From NCBI RefSeq assembly GCF_003725955.1, contig NZ_QIBZ01000011.1:17555-81554 (forward strand): DNA of 64,000 nt, given 5' to 3'. This stretch comes from Slackia isoflavoniconvertens. GTDB lineage: Bacteria > Actinomycetota > Coriobacteriia > Coriobacteriales > Eggerthellaceae. Shown here in pieces: positions 23,842-32,782 of this stretch. The notes under the pieces are model-generated. The model had not been told where the DNA came from. It did not search any database and saw only the letters and a list, made by a program, of their open reading frames with translations. Made by a program: the position numbers and the translations under genes. The number at the start of each line of letters is the position of its first letter. The stretch's first letter is position 1.

Positions 23842-24422
23842 TTTCGACTTCCTTTCCGAAACGCTTCGCCGCGCAGCGCATTCCCAGCAGGGGTGAAACG
23901 CTCGGGTCGTGGCGGAAAGGTCGATCGTAGTGCGAATTACCAGTGCTCGGCAATGCACGCTTGCGGCATACATGCCCTATGCATGTGATGGGTTAGTATA
24001 ACTATCGCACACTAAAGCGCAAGAGTATTTTTCGGCATTTTTGAAAAAAGCTTTGATAATCAAAGAAACCCAGGTGAAACGTCCAAGAAATATGGCGGAA
24101 ATGAGACGGTCATATGAAGGGGCCTGCATGATACGGAAACGAACGAGCAAACCGCAAGCAAAAAGACCGCGCGGGACCACGCCGAGCATGAAAGTCCACC
24201 ACTGGCCACGCCGAACATGGAAAGCTCAGCGCACGAAGCGATGCCAGACCCGTCTAAAGCGCGATGCCCGCCCAAAAAGGCCGGCTCACAGCGACGCCAA
24301 AACGAGGGGGCTACGCGATAAAACATCGAACGGCAAAGGCCGCCCTGCCACAACGCCCACAAGCTGGCTCTGCCGCCCTCCAAGCCAAATCGGCAATCCG
24401 GCTTGCAGCCATTACCGTAAAC
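23842..24422. other. 580-bp gap without a recognised gene
   Basis: Frames on both strands are basic or low-complexity and end inside the proS terminator, so I do not call a gene. Several half-hairpins of the AGCCGGCT type occur (around 24279-24291 and 24396-24412), resembling decayed copies of the proS terminator. Confidence 0.4.
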
Positions 24423-24462
24423 CAAAAAGCCGGCTTGCGGCGCTTTGCCACAAGCCGGCTCT
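24423..24462 (-). terminator. Terminator of proS
   Basis: On the minus strand AGCCGGCTTG pairs with CAAGCCGGCT and is followed by TTTTTGG. Confidence 0.8.
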
Positions 24463-24489
24463 CTTACGTATCAAGCTAGATGAAGCGCA

Positions 24490-26208
24490 CTAGACGTTTA
24501 GCGCAGCCTCCACGGCCTCGAGCACGCCGTCGATGGCGACCGACTGCTTTTCGCCGGTGGCGCGAGGCTTCACTTCCACAGAGCCCTCTTTCAGGCCACG
24601 CTTGCCCACGACAACCTGCACAGGCCAGCCGATAAGGTCGGCGTCGGCGAACTTGACGCCCGCGCGCTCGTCGCGGTCGTCAAGCACCACTTCCCAACCG
24701 GCGCAAGCGAGCTCGTCGGCGATTTTTGCGGCTGCCTCGGTCACCTCGTCGGGCTTGCCGGAAAGCGGAATCACGCACACATGCGCCGGAGCGATGCCCA
24801 CGGGCCACACAATGCCGTTCTCGTCGTGGCTCTGCTCAACGGCGGCCGCCATGCAGCGCGACACGCCCACGCCATAGCAGCCCATGACGAACGGCTTCTC
24901 GACGCCGTCTTCGTCCATGAACGTGACACCCATGGCCTCGGAGTACTTCGTGCCAAGCTTGAAAATCTGACCGGCTTCGATGCCGCGTGCGATGGAAAGG
25001 GGCTTGCCGCACTTCGGGCAGGCGTCGCCTTCCTTTACCATGCACAGGTGCTCCCAAGCATCCACCGTAAAGTCTTCGCCCTGTTTGGCGCCCGCAAAGT
25101 GGAAGCCGTCGACATTTGCGCCCACAAGCCAGCGCTCGATGCTGCGCAAGCTTTCGTCGGCGGCGATTTTTACGCCCTCGGGCAGGCCGACCGGACCCAT
25201 GGAGCCCTTCACGAGGCCCGCGTCCTTCATTTCGGCGTCGGAAAGCGGCGTGAACTCGCCGAGCAGGTGCTCGACGGCCACCTCGTTCACCTCGTAGTCG
25301 CCGGGGACGAACAGCACCCACAGCGTGCCGTCGGCGGCTTTGCAGGAAAGCGCCTTCACGCAGGCGTTTTCGGTGGTACCCAAAAATGCAGCAAGCTCCT
25401 CGATGGTGTGCACGCCCGGAGTCTCGAGCTTCGTAAGCGCGTCGGCCGCGTACGCCACGGGATGCGGCGTGGCCTGGGCGGCTTCGGTGTCGGCCGCATA
25501 ACCGCAGGTGCAGCTTGCGATTTCAGCCTCGCCCGCATCGGCGAGCACCATGTACTCCTCGGAAGCGTTGCCGCCGATTTGGCCCGAGTCGGCCACGACC
25601 ACACGGTAATCGAAGCCCATGCGGTCGAACATGTTGATATAGGCCTCGCGCATGCGAGCGTAGCTGGCATCCAAGCCGGCTTCATCGGCGTCGAAACTGT
25701 AGGCGTCCTTCATAATGAACTCGCGGCCGCGCATAAGCGCAAAGCGCGGGCGGCGCTCGTCGCGGAACTTCACCTGAATTTGGTAGAGGTTCTTCGGCAG
25801 GTCTTTATAGCTGCGAAGCTCGTTGTTCACGAGATCGGTCACGATTTCCTCGTGCGTGGGACCAAGGCAGAACTCGTTGTCGTGGCGGTCGGTCACGCGC
25901 AAAAGCTCGGGGCCGTAAACGTCCCAGCGGCCCGAACGATGCCACAGCTCAGCGGGCTGCACGAACGGCATAAGAATTTCCTGGCCGCCGTGGGAATCCA
26001 TTTCCTCGCGCACGATGGTCTCGATTTTGCTAATAACGCGCATGCCGAGCGGCAAGAAAGTGTACAGGCCGGCGGCTTCCTTGCGAATCATGCCCGCGCG
26101 AACGAGCAGCTTCGCCGATTCGATGTCGGCGTCAGAAGGGTCTTCCTTCAACGTGGGAGCGTAGATGTCGCTCATGCGCAAAACGGGCTGTTTGCGAATG
26201 TTTGCCAT
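24490..26208 (-). CDS. proS: Prolyl-tRNA synthetase, bacterial type with editing domain
   Basis: The 572-residue enzyme charges tRNA-Pro. Class II motifs are in order: VRAGMIRKEAAGLYTFLPLG (motif 1 region, about 37-56), LGPTHEEIVTDLV and YQIQVKFRDERRPRFALMRG (motif 2, about 108-170), and GCYGVGVSRCMAAAVEQ (motif 3, about 442-458). An insertion of about 180 residues between motifs 2 and 3 is the INS editing domain that hydrolyses Ala-tRNA-Pro. The C-terminal anticodon-binding domain (VCVIPLSG, VVLDDRDERAGVKF, DLIGWPVQVVVG) follows. Start 26208 (MANIRKQ) has AAAAGGAACC upstream. It ends the conserved lipid and isoprenoid gene cluster. Confidence 0.97.
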   Translation of the reverse strand: MANIRKQPVLRMSDIYAPTLKEDPSDADIESAKLLVRAGMIRKEAAGLYTFLPLGMRVISKIETIVREEMDSHGGQEILMPFVQPAELWHRSGRWDVYGPELLRVTDRHDNEFCLGPTHEEIVTDLVNNELRSYKDLPKNLYQIQVKFRDERRPRFALMRGREFIMKDAYSFDADEAGLDASYARMREAYINMFDRMGFDYRVVVADSGQIGGNASEEYMVLADAGEAEIASCTCGYAADTEAAQATPHPVAYAADALTKLETPGVHTIEELAAFLGTTENACVKALSCKAADGTLWVLFVPGDYEVNEVAVEHLLGEFTPLSDAEMKDAGLVKGSMGPVGLPEGVKIAADESLRSIERWLVGANVDGFHFAGAKQGEDFTVDAWEHLCMVKEGDACPKCGKPLSIARGIEAGQIFKLGTKYSEAMGVTFMDEDGVEKPFVMGCYGVGVSRCMAAAVEQSHDENGIVWPVGIAPAHVCVIPLSGKPDEVTEAAAKIADELACAGWEVVLDDRDERAGVKFADADLIGWPVQVVVGKRGLKEGSVEVKPRATGEKQSVAIDGVLEAVEAALNV

Positions 26209-26382
26209 GGATGGTTCCTTTTCTATGTTGGTTCCAATGCGGAAATTGAACGCGTGGTTGCGGTTTCGATGGAGTGCGCCCCGCCCAGCTGCAGCGCGGA
26301 AAGCGATGCGATCGAACCGGCGCCGCAACACCGCGGGCGAAGCAGCGAGAAGTCGATGCATCGAACGCTGGCGCACAGACGG

Positions 26383-27627
26383 CTATACCAGTTTTTCGAG
26401 CTCTTCCATCAGCGCGTCTACGATATCGGCCTCGGGCACTTTTCGCAAGACCTCGCCGCGTTTGAACACGACGCCCGAGCCGGCACCGCACGCCACGCCA
26501 AGGTCGGCGTCGGCGGCTTCGCCCGGACCGTTCACAACGCAGCCCATAACGGCGACCTTCACCGGCTCGACGCGGTTCGCAAGGCGCCCGTCAACCTTCT
26601 TCGCGAGGTCGATGAGATTCACCTGGCAGCGACCGCATGTGGGGCAGCTGATGATTTCGGGGCCGCGGCGGCGCAGATCGAGCGCAGCGAGCAGCATCCA
26701 GCACGCGCGCACCTCTTCAGTAGGTTCGTCGGTGAGCGAAATGCGCATGGTGTCGCCGATGCCCTCGTTCAGAAGGATACCCAGGCCGCAAGCCGATTTA
26801 ATGACACCCTGCATGAGCGTGCCTGCTTCGGTGATGCCGATATGCAGCGGCACCTGCGGAATTTCCTGCGCGAGCGCGCGGTAGGTGGCGATGGTCGCCT
26901 GCACGTCGTGCGCCTTGGCTGAAACCACGACATCGCCGAAGTCGCGCTGCTCGAAGTGGCGCACGTATTCGACGGCAGATGCGGCAAGCTTCTCGGGAAG
27001 CGTGAGGTCGGCGCGTGCCTTCAACGCGTCGTCAAGCGAGCCGGCGTTTACGCCGACACGAATGGGAATATGGGCGGCGCGAGCGGCTTCGATGACTTCG
27101 TCGGTCTTTTCCCAACCACCGATATTGCCCGGGTTGATGCGCAGCTTCGCCGCGCCGCGGCGAGCAGCTTCGATGGCGATACCTGCATCGACATGCACGT
27201 CGGCGACCACCGGCAAGGGGCTTTTCGCGCACACCTCGGCAAATTGGTCAAGATAAGCGCGACGCGGAATGGCCATGCGCACCACTTCGCAGCCGGCCGC
27301 CTCAAGCGCGCGAATCTGACGCAGGTTCGCCTCCACGTCGTCGGCGGGAGCGTTGAGCATCGACTGCACGACGCACGGGGCGCCGCCGCCCATGGGAACT
27401 CCACCCACGTTCACGCGACGCGTGCGCTGATTCGGACGCAGCGAGGCGACGTCGCGAGGCGAGACTGCGGCCCCGGACGCAACGGCAGCGTTGACACCAG
27501 CGGCAGCCGACGTGGCAGCCGCAGCGCTCAGGCGGGCGGGCGATGCGCCAGACGCCAGAGCGGCATCGGTCGATGCCGCATTGACCTGCGCATCAACGCT
27601 GGGCATATTCGTTTCACAAGCTTGCAT
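26383..27627 (-). CDS. ispG: 4-hydroxy-3-methylbut-2-en-1-yl diphosphate synthase (flavodoxin)
   Basis: The 414-residue enzyme converts MEcPP to HMBPP in the MEP isoprenoid pathway with a 4Fe-4S cluster. Seen: RRVNVGGVPMGGGAPCVVQS (about residues 69-88), KLRINPGNIGGWEK, HIGITEAGT, and the cluster cysteines CPTCGRC (about 330-336) with VAVMGCVVNGPGEA. The first 65 residues, Ala-rich and low in complexity, are not part of the usual fold; the start at 27627 has AAAGGGGAAAT, so the extension is probably translated. A 174-base gap separates it from proS. Confidence 0.95.
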   Translation of the reverse strand: MQACETNMPSVDAQVNAASTDAALASGASPARLSAAAATSAAAGVNAAVASGAAVSPRDVASLRPNQRTRRVNVGGVPMGGGAPCVVQSMLNAPADDVEANLRQIRALEAAGCEVVRMAIPRRAYLDQFAEVCAKSPLPVVADVHVDAGIAIEAARRGAAKLRINPGNIGGWEKTDEVIEAARAAHIPIRVGVNAGSLDDALKARADLTLPEKLAASAVEYVRHFEQRDFGDVVVSAKAHDVQATIATYRALAQEIPQVPLHIGITEAGTLMQGVIKSACGLGILLNEGIGDTMRISLTDEPTEEVRACWMLLAALDLRRRGPEIISCPTCGRCQVNLIDLAKKVDGRLANRVEPVKVAVMGCVVNGPGEAADADLGVACGAGSGVVFKRGEVLRKVPEADIVDALMEELEKLV

Positions 27628-28145
27628 ATTTCCCCTTTTGGTCGGGCATAACCGCCTAATTTTACGCCCAAAAGAGCCCAACAGGAACCAGCAAAGCCCA
27701 ACAGCGCAGTTTCGCCATGCAAGAGAGGATACGACGGCGAGGCAAGCGGAGGGATTCTGCGTGACGCTAATGCTGCGGTCGATAAGCCCTCGTTTATCAA
27801 CGCCAAACGCCAATGCGAAACCCCACATGAACAAGACGCCAGCCTAAGCCGAAGCACGTGAAGCCCACACATTCCGCAACGCCGCGCCCTATCGGCAAAA
27901 CATCTTCATCGTGCTAGCCGAAAGCCGCACCTAGCGAGCATGAAATTCCAGCGCATCAAAGCATATCGGGCGACAAGCGCAGCATAATTCATAGGCAAGT
28001 TGGTCAATTCCATTTGTGGCCATCCATCTTGTCATCCATTTTTCGCAAATGCCCGCCGCACGCGCGTGCCGTGTGGGTATAGTGGATTGCGTGCGAATCA
28101 CAGCGCGAAAAGAGCTCGCGCCCACAAACAGGAAGGAACACGCCT
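27628..28145. other. 518-bp gap between ispG and apbE
   Basis: Divergent intergenic DNA. No gene seen. TATAGT at 28078-28083 could be the -10 of apbE; the ispG promoter should lie near 27640-27720. Confidence 0.4.
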
Positions 28146-29081
28146 ATGCAAACCGAAGAATTCTTCCTGTTCGATACGGTGAACACCATCACGGCGCCCG
28201 CGCTCGACCCCGACACTATGGCGGCCGTGAAGGACGCATGCCTTCGCTACGAAAAGCTGTTCTCACGCTTCGATGAGCAATCGCAACTCTTCCGCATCAA
28301 CAACGCCCATGGCGCACCGGTCGATGTCGACTCCGAATTGGCCCAGTTCATCAAAACGTCGCTCGCCTACTGCGAAGCATCAAACGGCCTGTTCGATATC
28401 ACGATGGGGTCGGTCACGCGCCTGTGGAATTTCAAGAATGGCACCATTCCCGCCAAGGGCGACGTGCACGCCGCCCTTGAGCACGTAAACTGGCGAGGCG
28501 TGCACGTCACCGACTCAACTGTGCAGCTCGATGACCCCGATGCATGCCTCGAGCTCGGCGGCATCGCGAAGGGATACATCGCCGATGGCGTGCTCGACGT
28601 GCTTGCGCGCCACGGCGTCGAACACGCCATCGTGAACCTGGGCGGCAACGTGGCCGTCATGGGCGGACGCCCCGACGGTACGCCATGGCAGGTGGGCCTG
28701 CGCCAGCCGATCGCCTCGCACGGCATTCCCGTGACGGCAACGTTCGCGGCGGTGGGCGTGGCATCGGGTTCAGTAGTCACGAGCGGCGTGTACGAACGCG
28801 CGTTCACAAGCAACGGCAAGGCGTACCACCACATTATCGACCCCCGCACGGGGTTCCCCGCTGAAAGCGACGTGGTAAGCGCCACGGTCGTCTCGCGCAC
28901 GTCGCTCGAAGGCGACGGCTATTCGACTTCGCTCATTTTGATGGGCGTCGAGGGCGCGCTGCGATTCGCCGCACAGCACCCCGAAATCGACATCGTGCTC
29001 GTCGATGCGCAGGGCCGCGTATTCGCCACGCCAGGCATAGGCAATCGCGTTCCGTTCCGCCTGCTCAACAGCGAGAAATAA
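28146..29081 (+). CDS. apbE: FAD:protein FMN transferase (ApbE)
   Basis: The 311-residue protein attaches FMN covalently to a threonine or serine in flavoproteins such as RnfG/NqrC or exported fumarate-reductase-like enzymes. Motifs: FFLFDTVNTITAP at the N-terminus, LELGGIAKGYIADGV (about residues 138-152), VNLGGNVAVMGGR (about 163-175), HHIIDPRTGFPA (about 226-237), and TSLILMGVEGAL at the end. No clear lipoprotein or export signal is seen, so it may act in the cytoplasm. It lies on the plus strand between ispG and rseP, interrupting a cluster that is contiguous in many bacteria. Confidence 0.93.
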   Translation: MQTEEFFLFDTVNTITAPALDPDTMAAVKDACLRYEKLFSRFDEQSQLFRINNAHGAPVDVDSELAQFIKTSLAYCEASNGLFDITMGSVTRLWNFKNGTIPAKGDVHAALEHVNWRGVHVTDSTVQLDDPDACLELGGIAKGYIADGVLDVLARHGVEHAIVNLGGNVAVMGGRPDGTPWQVGLRQPIASHGIPVTATFAAVGVASGSVVTSGVYERAFTSNGKAYHHIIDPRTGFPAESDVVSATVVSRTSLEGDGYSTSLILMGVEGALRFAAQHPEIDIVLVDAQGRVFATPGIGNRVPFRLLNSEK

Positions 29082-29098
29082 CGGTTTCGCGCAATAAG

Positions 29099-29136
29099 GA
29101 ACAACGGACTCGCACAATCGCGGATCCGTTGTTTTG
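29099..29136. terminator. Terminator after apbE
   Basis: ACAACGGA (29101-29108) pairs with TCCGTTGT (29125-29132) and is followed by TTT. Confidence 0.7.
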
Positions 29137-29169
29137 CTTCTTTATTCAGGCCGGAAATGCGCACTTCGA

Positions 29170-29231
29170 ATTCGGCCGTCCTGCCGATTCCCAAAGATAA
29201 TTCGGTCGCCCTACCAATTCTCAAAGATAAA
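29170..29231. repeat. Degenerate 31-bp tandem duplication across the rseP stop codon
   Basis: ATTCGGTCGCCCTACCAATT followed by CTCAAAGATAA (ending 29231, includes the rseP end) is preceded by a copy, ATTCGGCCGTCCTGCCGATT plus CCCAAAGATAA. The situation resembles 3699-3771. Confidence 0.65.
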
Positions 29232-30284
29232 CCGCTGAATGTCTTGGTTGAGCATGAGTATGAAGAACCCTATGAACAGCGCCATGCCCGTCATGGTCAT
29301 GATATTCATAGCCTTATACCCCACCTGGCGTTTCGTAAGCTTCTGGAAAATCTCGATCACGAAACGGCCGCCATCGAGCGGCGGAATAGGCAGCAAATTC
29401 ATAATGCCGAGCGACACCGAAATCATCGACATGAAGAACAGGAACTCCAACGGGCCCGCATCGGCATACTGTTTCGAAAGCACCGCCATACCCATGACGC
29501 TCGTCGAATTCGACACGACGTCAGCCGCGGTTTGCGGGTTGAACAGCCCCGCCACGGCCACGGCAACCATGCCGATGTAGTTGAACCCGGCGCTAATGGC
29601 GGTTCCCACATCGACATTCACATGACGAACCACTTCGCCCGCCTCGTTCACCATATCGATGCCGAACACCGAATAGATGAGCACAAACGCCACAATCGCG
29701 AACAGCAGATTCATGAAAATGCCCGCGAGCAGAATGACGCAGCGCTTCCAAAACGGCTGCGCACGATAGGTTTGCGCACGTTCTGCCAGGTAGAGCTCAT
29801 GCGCGTCGTCGAACGGACGGGGCGACCCCTCGACCAGGTCGACCCCTTTGCGCTTATCCTTGAAGGCGCGCGTGCGGAATACGTTGTGCTCGTCGGTTTT
29901 CTTCGGACCAACAAGGCAGCCCCATTCCTCAAGCACGTAGAGCGCCTCAATCGCCTCGTCGAGCGTGATGCCCATCTTCTCGGCGACATCGTCGGCGTAC
30001 ACCGTGCCGTTGGCATAGGCGAATGCGAGCGCGTCTTCGAGATGCGGGTCTTCAGGGCCCGGCTCCATGCCGCACACTTTCGCGTAGCCGCCAAGGGGAA
30101 CCGCCGTGACGCCGAACTTCGTGCCGCGCCAGGTGAAGCCAATGTTCGGACCCGGCAAGCCCAGCATGAACTCGGTCACACGCACGCCGAAAGCGCGCGC
30201 CGCGAGGAAGTGGCCGCCTTCATGAATGAAGACGAGCACCGAAAGCACTATGACGATGTAGAGAACCATCAAGACGACGTCCAT
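29211..30284 (-). CDS. rseP: RseP-type site-2 membrane metalloprotease with a non-PDZ insert
   Basis: The 357-residue intramembrane protease has the zinc motif HEGGH (residues 21-25) in its first helix and the third ligand in PIPPLDGGRFVIE (about 305-317), plus the usual helices. Between them, where PDZ domains normally lie, residues about 80-130 form a helical, charged segment (DALAFAYANGTVYADDVAEK, then MGITLDEAIEALYVLEEWGC, LVGPKK) that looks like a winged helix-turn-helix; no PDZ pattern is seen. RseP cleaves anti-sigma factors or remnant signal peptides. The start at 30284 has GAAAGGCCAT upstream. It belongs to the dxr-rseP-ispG cluster. Confidence 0.9.
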   Translation of the reverse strand: MDVVLMVLYIVIVLSVLVFIHEGGHFLAARAFGVRVTEFMLGLPGPNIGFTWRGTKFGVTAVPLGGYAKVCGMEPGPEDPHLEDALAFAYANGTVYADDVAEKMGITLDEAIEALYVLEEWGCLVGPKKTDEHNVFRTRAFKDKRKGVDLVEGSPRPFDDAHELYLAERAQTYRAQPFWKRCVILLAGIFMNLLFAIVAFVLIYSVFGIDMVNEAGEVVRHVNVDVGTAISAGFNYIGMVAVAVAGLFNPQTAADVVSNSTSVMGMAVLSKQYADAGPLEFLFFMSMISVSLGIMNLLPIPPLDGGRFVIEIFQKLTKRQVGYKAMNIMTMTGMALFIGFFILMLNQDIQRFIFENW

Positions 30285-30540
30285 CTATGGCCTTTCGTTC
30301 GGGATGTGTCCGGGCGAGGCGCCGACGAGCTGGCCGCGTGACCCTTCGCATCAACCCTGAGTCCGCACCGATTCCGCCGCTTGACAGAAGCACGCCACTC
30401 GTACCACGGCCGAAGCGCCTCGCACACTCCACAACCTTTTCTGTATTTACTATTTCCGTATGCGATTATGCCAAGTCCAGACGCGTGCAAGCAATGCGTT
30501 GCCACGCTGTCGCGAAACGAACAGAAGAACGCCAGGCGCG
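30285..30540. other. Start of an 860-bp repeat-rich gap
   Basis: No gene is supported. Plus-strand frames here only run into the octamer repeat that follows. Confidence 0.4.
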
Positions 30541-30590
30541 ATGGCACGATGGCACGATGGCACGATGGCACGATGGCACGATGGCACGAT
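30541..30590. repeat. Octanucleotide tandem repeat ATGGCACG, six copies
   Basis: Six exact copies (30541-30588) followed by a partial ATGGGCGG. Because 8 is not a multiple of 3, copy-number change would shift any frame crossing it. It lies in a gap upstream of rseP. Confidence 0.9.
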
Positions 30591-30634
30591 GGGCGGATTC
30601 TAAAGCAGTCCTTCGGCCCTGTCCCTTTTCACAG

Positions 30635-30785
30635 AAAAATGGCAGAGATTTGCGGTTGTGAACGATGGTTTTGCGAACGTGAGCGAAAGCGAGAATTCTG
30701 ACCTGGGGTTATGCTACCAGAATCGGTCGACTCGACGGAAATAGAGCCCAACGACCGTTCACAACCGCAAATCTCTGCCATTTTT
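30635..30785. mobile_element. Inverted-repeat element (MITE-like or long hairpin)
   Basis: A perfect 30-bp inverted repeat: left arm 30635-30664 begins AAAAATGGCAGAGATTTGCG, right arm 30756-30785 is its exact complement. The 91-base centre includes TGACCTGGGGTT, also present in the element at 55235-55356. There is no transposase, so it would be a non-autonomous element or a structured RNA. Confidence 0.6.
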
Positions 30786-31145
30786 CCGTATTTGGGGACA
30801 CGATTTTCTCAAGTCGAATGGGCATTCCATAAAAAAATGGATGCCAGCCTGCGCCAGCGTCCAAAACCAAACGTCTTTACCCACCGGGCATTCGATGGCA
30901 GCACCCCAAATGGGACCCGCGCCCGACAAAGAAGACCCAGCGACGGCGCCTCGAAAAAAGTTTAGGGCGCGATGGCAAGCCACCCGAGTCTCGGCTGCCT
31001 TACAACAGGCAGCCCCCGCCCAGGCAACGATCGTCGAAAGTTGCTCGGGCGCCCTAACAAGTTGTCCAAGGCCGCTTTCGACAGGCAAACCCCGTCAAGC
31101 ATTTCGGCAAAAGCCGGCGCCATTTCCCTTCGCGACCAACCAGCC
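30786..31145. other. Rest of the rseP-dxr gap
   Basis: About 360 bases, no recognised gene; CATTCCATAAAAAAATGGATG (in part) forms a small hairpin near 30823-30843. Confidence 0.35.
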
Positions 31146-32372
31146 TTATTTCGCCCTCGCGGCAAGCCATGCCGCGGAAGCTTCACGCGCCCAAGCGTCG
31201 ATCTCGGCGAGCTGGTCGAGACTTTCGACCCTCTGCAGGCCGCCGCCCTGCCCCGCCTCATGCGCCTCCATTATGGCGCCGACGCAACCGTCAATGTCCA
31301 AGTATCCGCACGCATCGCGCAAGAACGCCGCCACCGCGATCTCATTCGCGGCGTTCATAACGCATGGCAGCGTGCCGCCCGTATCGCCCGCATATTTGGC
31401 CAGCTTAAAGCAACGGAACGTGCCCTCATCAACCGGATAGAACTCAAGTTTGCCGAGCTGCGTGAAATCGAGCGGCTCCACCGGCGCATCCCAACGGTCG
31501 GGATAGCTCAGCGCGAACTGGATGGGAATGCGCATATCGGTGGTGCCCAGATGGGCCTTCACGCTACCGTCGGAATACTCCACCATGGAATGGATGGCAC
31601 TCTGCGGTTGCACGACAACCTTAATGCGGTCGTACGGCATATCGAACAGGTGATGCGCCTCAATCACTTCAAGGCCTTTGTTCATGAGCGTCGATGAGTC
31701 GATCGTGATTTTCGCGCCCATGTTCCACGTGGGATGCTTGAGCGCCTGAGCCGCCGTCATATCGCGCAGTTCGTCGCGCGTGCGGCCGCGGAACGGACCA
31801 CCGCTCGCGGTGACCCACAGGCATGACACCTCTTCAGTACGCTCGCCGAGAAGGCATTGGTAAATTGCGCCATGCTCGGAATCGATGGGCATAAGAGCAC
31901 CCGCCGGACCCGTCGCGGGGGCCACGCCCGCCGCACGGCGCGCTGCGTCGACCTTGGCTGCCATGGGCATAATAAGGTCTCCGCCTACGACCAGGCTTTC
32001 TTTATTCGCAAGCGCAAGCACCTTGCCAGCGGCGAGCGCCTCATAGCTCGCACGCAGACCGGCGGCGCCCACCAGAGCGTTCACCACAACGTCGGCCTCT
32101 TCGATGCTCGCGAGCGCAGCAACCGCCTCAGGGCCAAAGCCGACCTTCACGCCGCCATGCGCGCTCGCGAGGCGCGCGTCACGCGCAAGCTCCGCATTGC
32201 CGAACGCGATATTGCGCACGCGGAACTCATGCGCTTGAGCAAGCACGGCATCGACGCTGGAGTTGGCCGCGAGGGCGATTACCTCCAGCTTGTCGGGGTG
32301 GCGACGGGCCACGTCGAGTGTTTGCGTGCCGATAGAGCCCGTCGATCCCAAAACAACAATTTTACGAGGCAT
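31146..32372 (-). CDS. dxr: 1-deoxy-D-xylulose 5-phosphate reductoisomerase
   Basis: The 408-residue enzyme makes MEP, the second step of the MEP pathway. Seen: NADPH fold VVLGSTGSIGTQTLDV (residues 6-21), ALANKESLVVGGDLI, catalytic MPIDSEHGAIYQCL, VTASGGPFRG, and PTWNMGAKITIDSSTLMNKG with EVIEAHHLF. The C-terminal helical domain is complete. Start 32372 (MPRKIVV) fits the family; an upstream ATG at 32405 with AAGGGG is an alternative adding 11 residues. It is separated from rseP by an unusual 860-bp repeat-rich gap. Confidence 0.96.
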   Translation of the reverse strand: MPRKIVVLGSTGSIGTQTLDVARRHPDKLEVIALAANSSVDAVLAQAHEFRVRNIAFGNAELARDARLASAHGGVKVGFGPEAVAALASIEEADVVVNALVGAAGLRASYEALAAGKVLALANKESLVVGGDLIMPMAAKVDAARRAAGVAPATGPAGALMPIDSEHGAIYQCLLGERTEEVSCLWVTASGGPFRGRTRDELRDMTAAQALKHPTWNMGAKITIDSSTLMNKGLEVIEAHHLFDMPYDRIKVVVQPQSAIHSMVEYSDGSVKAHLGTTDMRIPIQFALSYPDRWDAPVEPLDFTQLGKLEFYPVDEGTFRCFKLAKYAGDTGGTLPCVMNAANEIAVAAFLRDACGYLDIDGCVGAIMEAHEAGQGGGLQRVESLDQLAEIDAWAREASAAWLAARAK

Positions 32373-32504
32373 GCCGCCTTCATTCGCATGAGCCGTATAA
32401 GCCATTTCAAACCACCCCTTATCAGAAGCGAAAGCAAAGCGCTTCCGCGCCAAAAGCCAATGAGCAGAGCTCCAGAAGCTCGATTCAGACGCCGCGGAAA
32501 ATCC

Positions 32505-32729
32505 CGCCCGGCCCAACACGCGCCGCCGAAAGCAGCCCAAAACGAATCGCATCTACATTCTACGCGCCACCCGGGCCAGCCCATTCGAGAACGATCATAA
32601 CCAAGTTAATCGGGGCCAATCCAGGCCAAGCAAAACCGACCCAGTCAGAAGCAAGCCGAAAGCACCAAAGCGAATCGCACTCGCGCTCGATGCGCGAGAC
32701 GCCGCCCGGCCCAACACGCGCCGCCGAAA
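32505..32729. repeat. 27-bp direct repeat between cdsA and dxr
   Basis: CGCCCGGCCCAACACGCGCC followed by GCCGAAA occurs identically at 32505-32531 and 32703-32729, with CAGCCC just after in both. The intervening DNA and the rest of the gap up to 32782 hold no gene. Confidence 0.7.
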
Positions 32730-32741
32730 ACAGCCCTCAAC

Positions 32742-32772
32742 AAATTGCGCCGCTCAAAGAACGGCGCAATTA
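32742..32772 (-). terminator. Hairpin after cdsA
   Basis: AATTGCGCCG pairs with CGGCGCAATT; only a short T stretch follows on the minus strand, so it may be a weak terminator. Confidence 0.55.
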
Positions 32773-32782
32773 TCCAACATTC

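Noticed and set aside
24041..24489. Basic 150-residue plus-strand frame
   Set aside because: Runs through the proS terminator and shows no domain; composition is of non-coding type.
24781..26922. 713-residue plus-strand frame opposite proS and ispG
   Set aside because: Antisense to two essential, clearly recognised genes; no domain recognised.
30381..30701. 106-residue plus-strand frame with DGTMARWH repeats
   Set aside because: The repeats are just the octamer ATGGCACG read in successive frames; no ribosome-binding site and no family.
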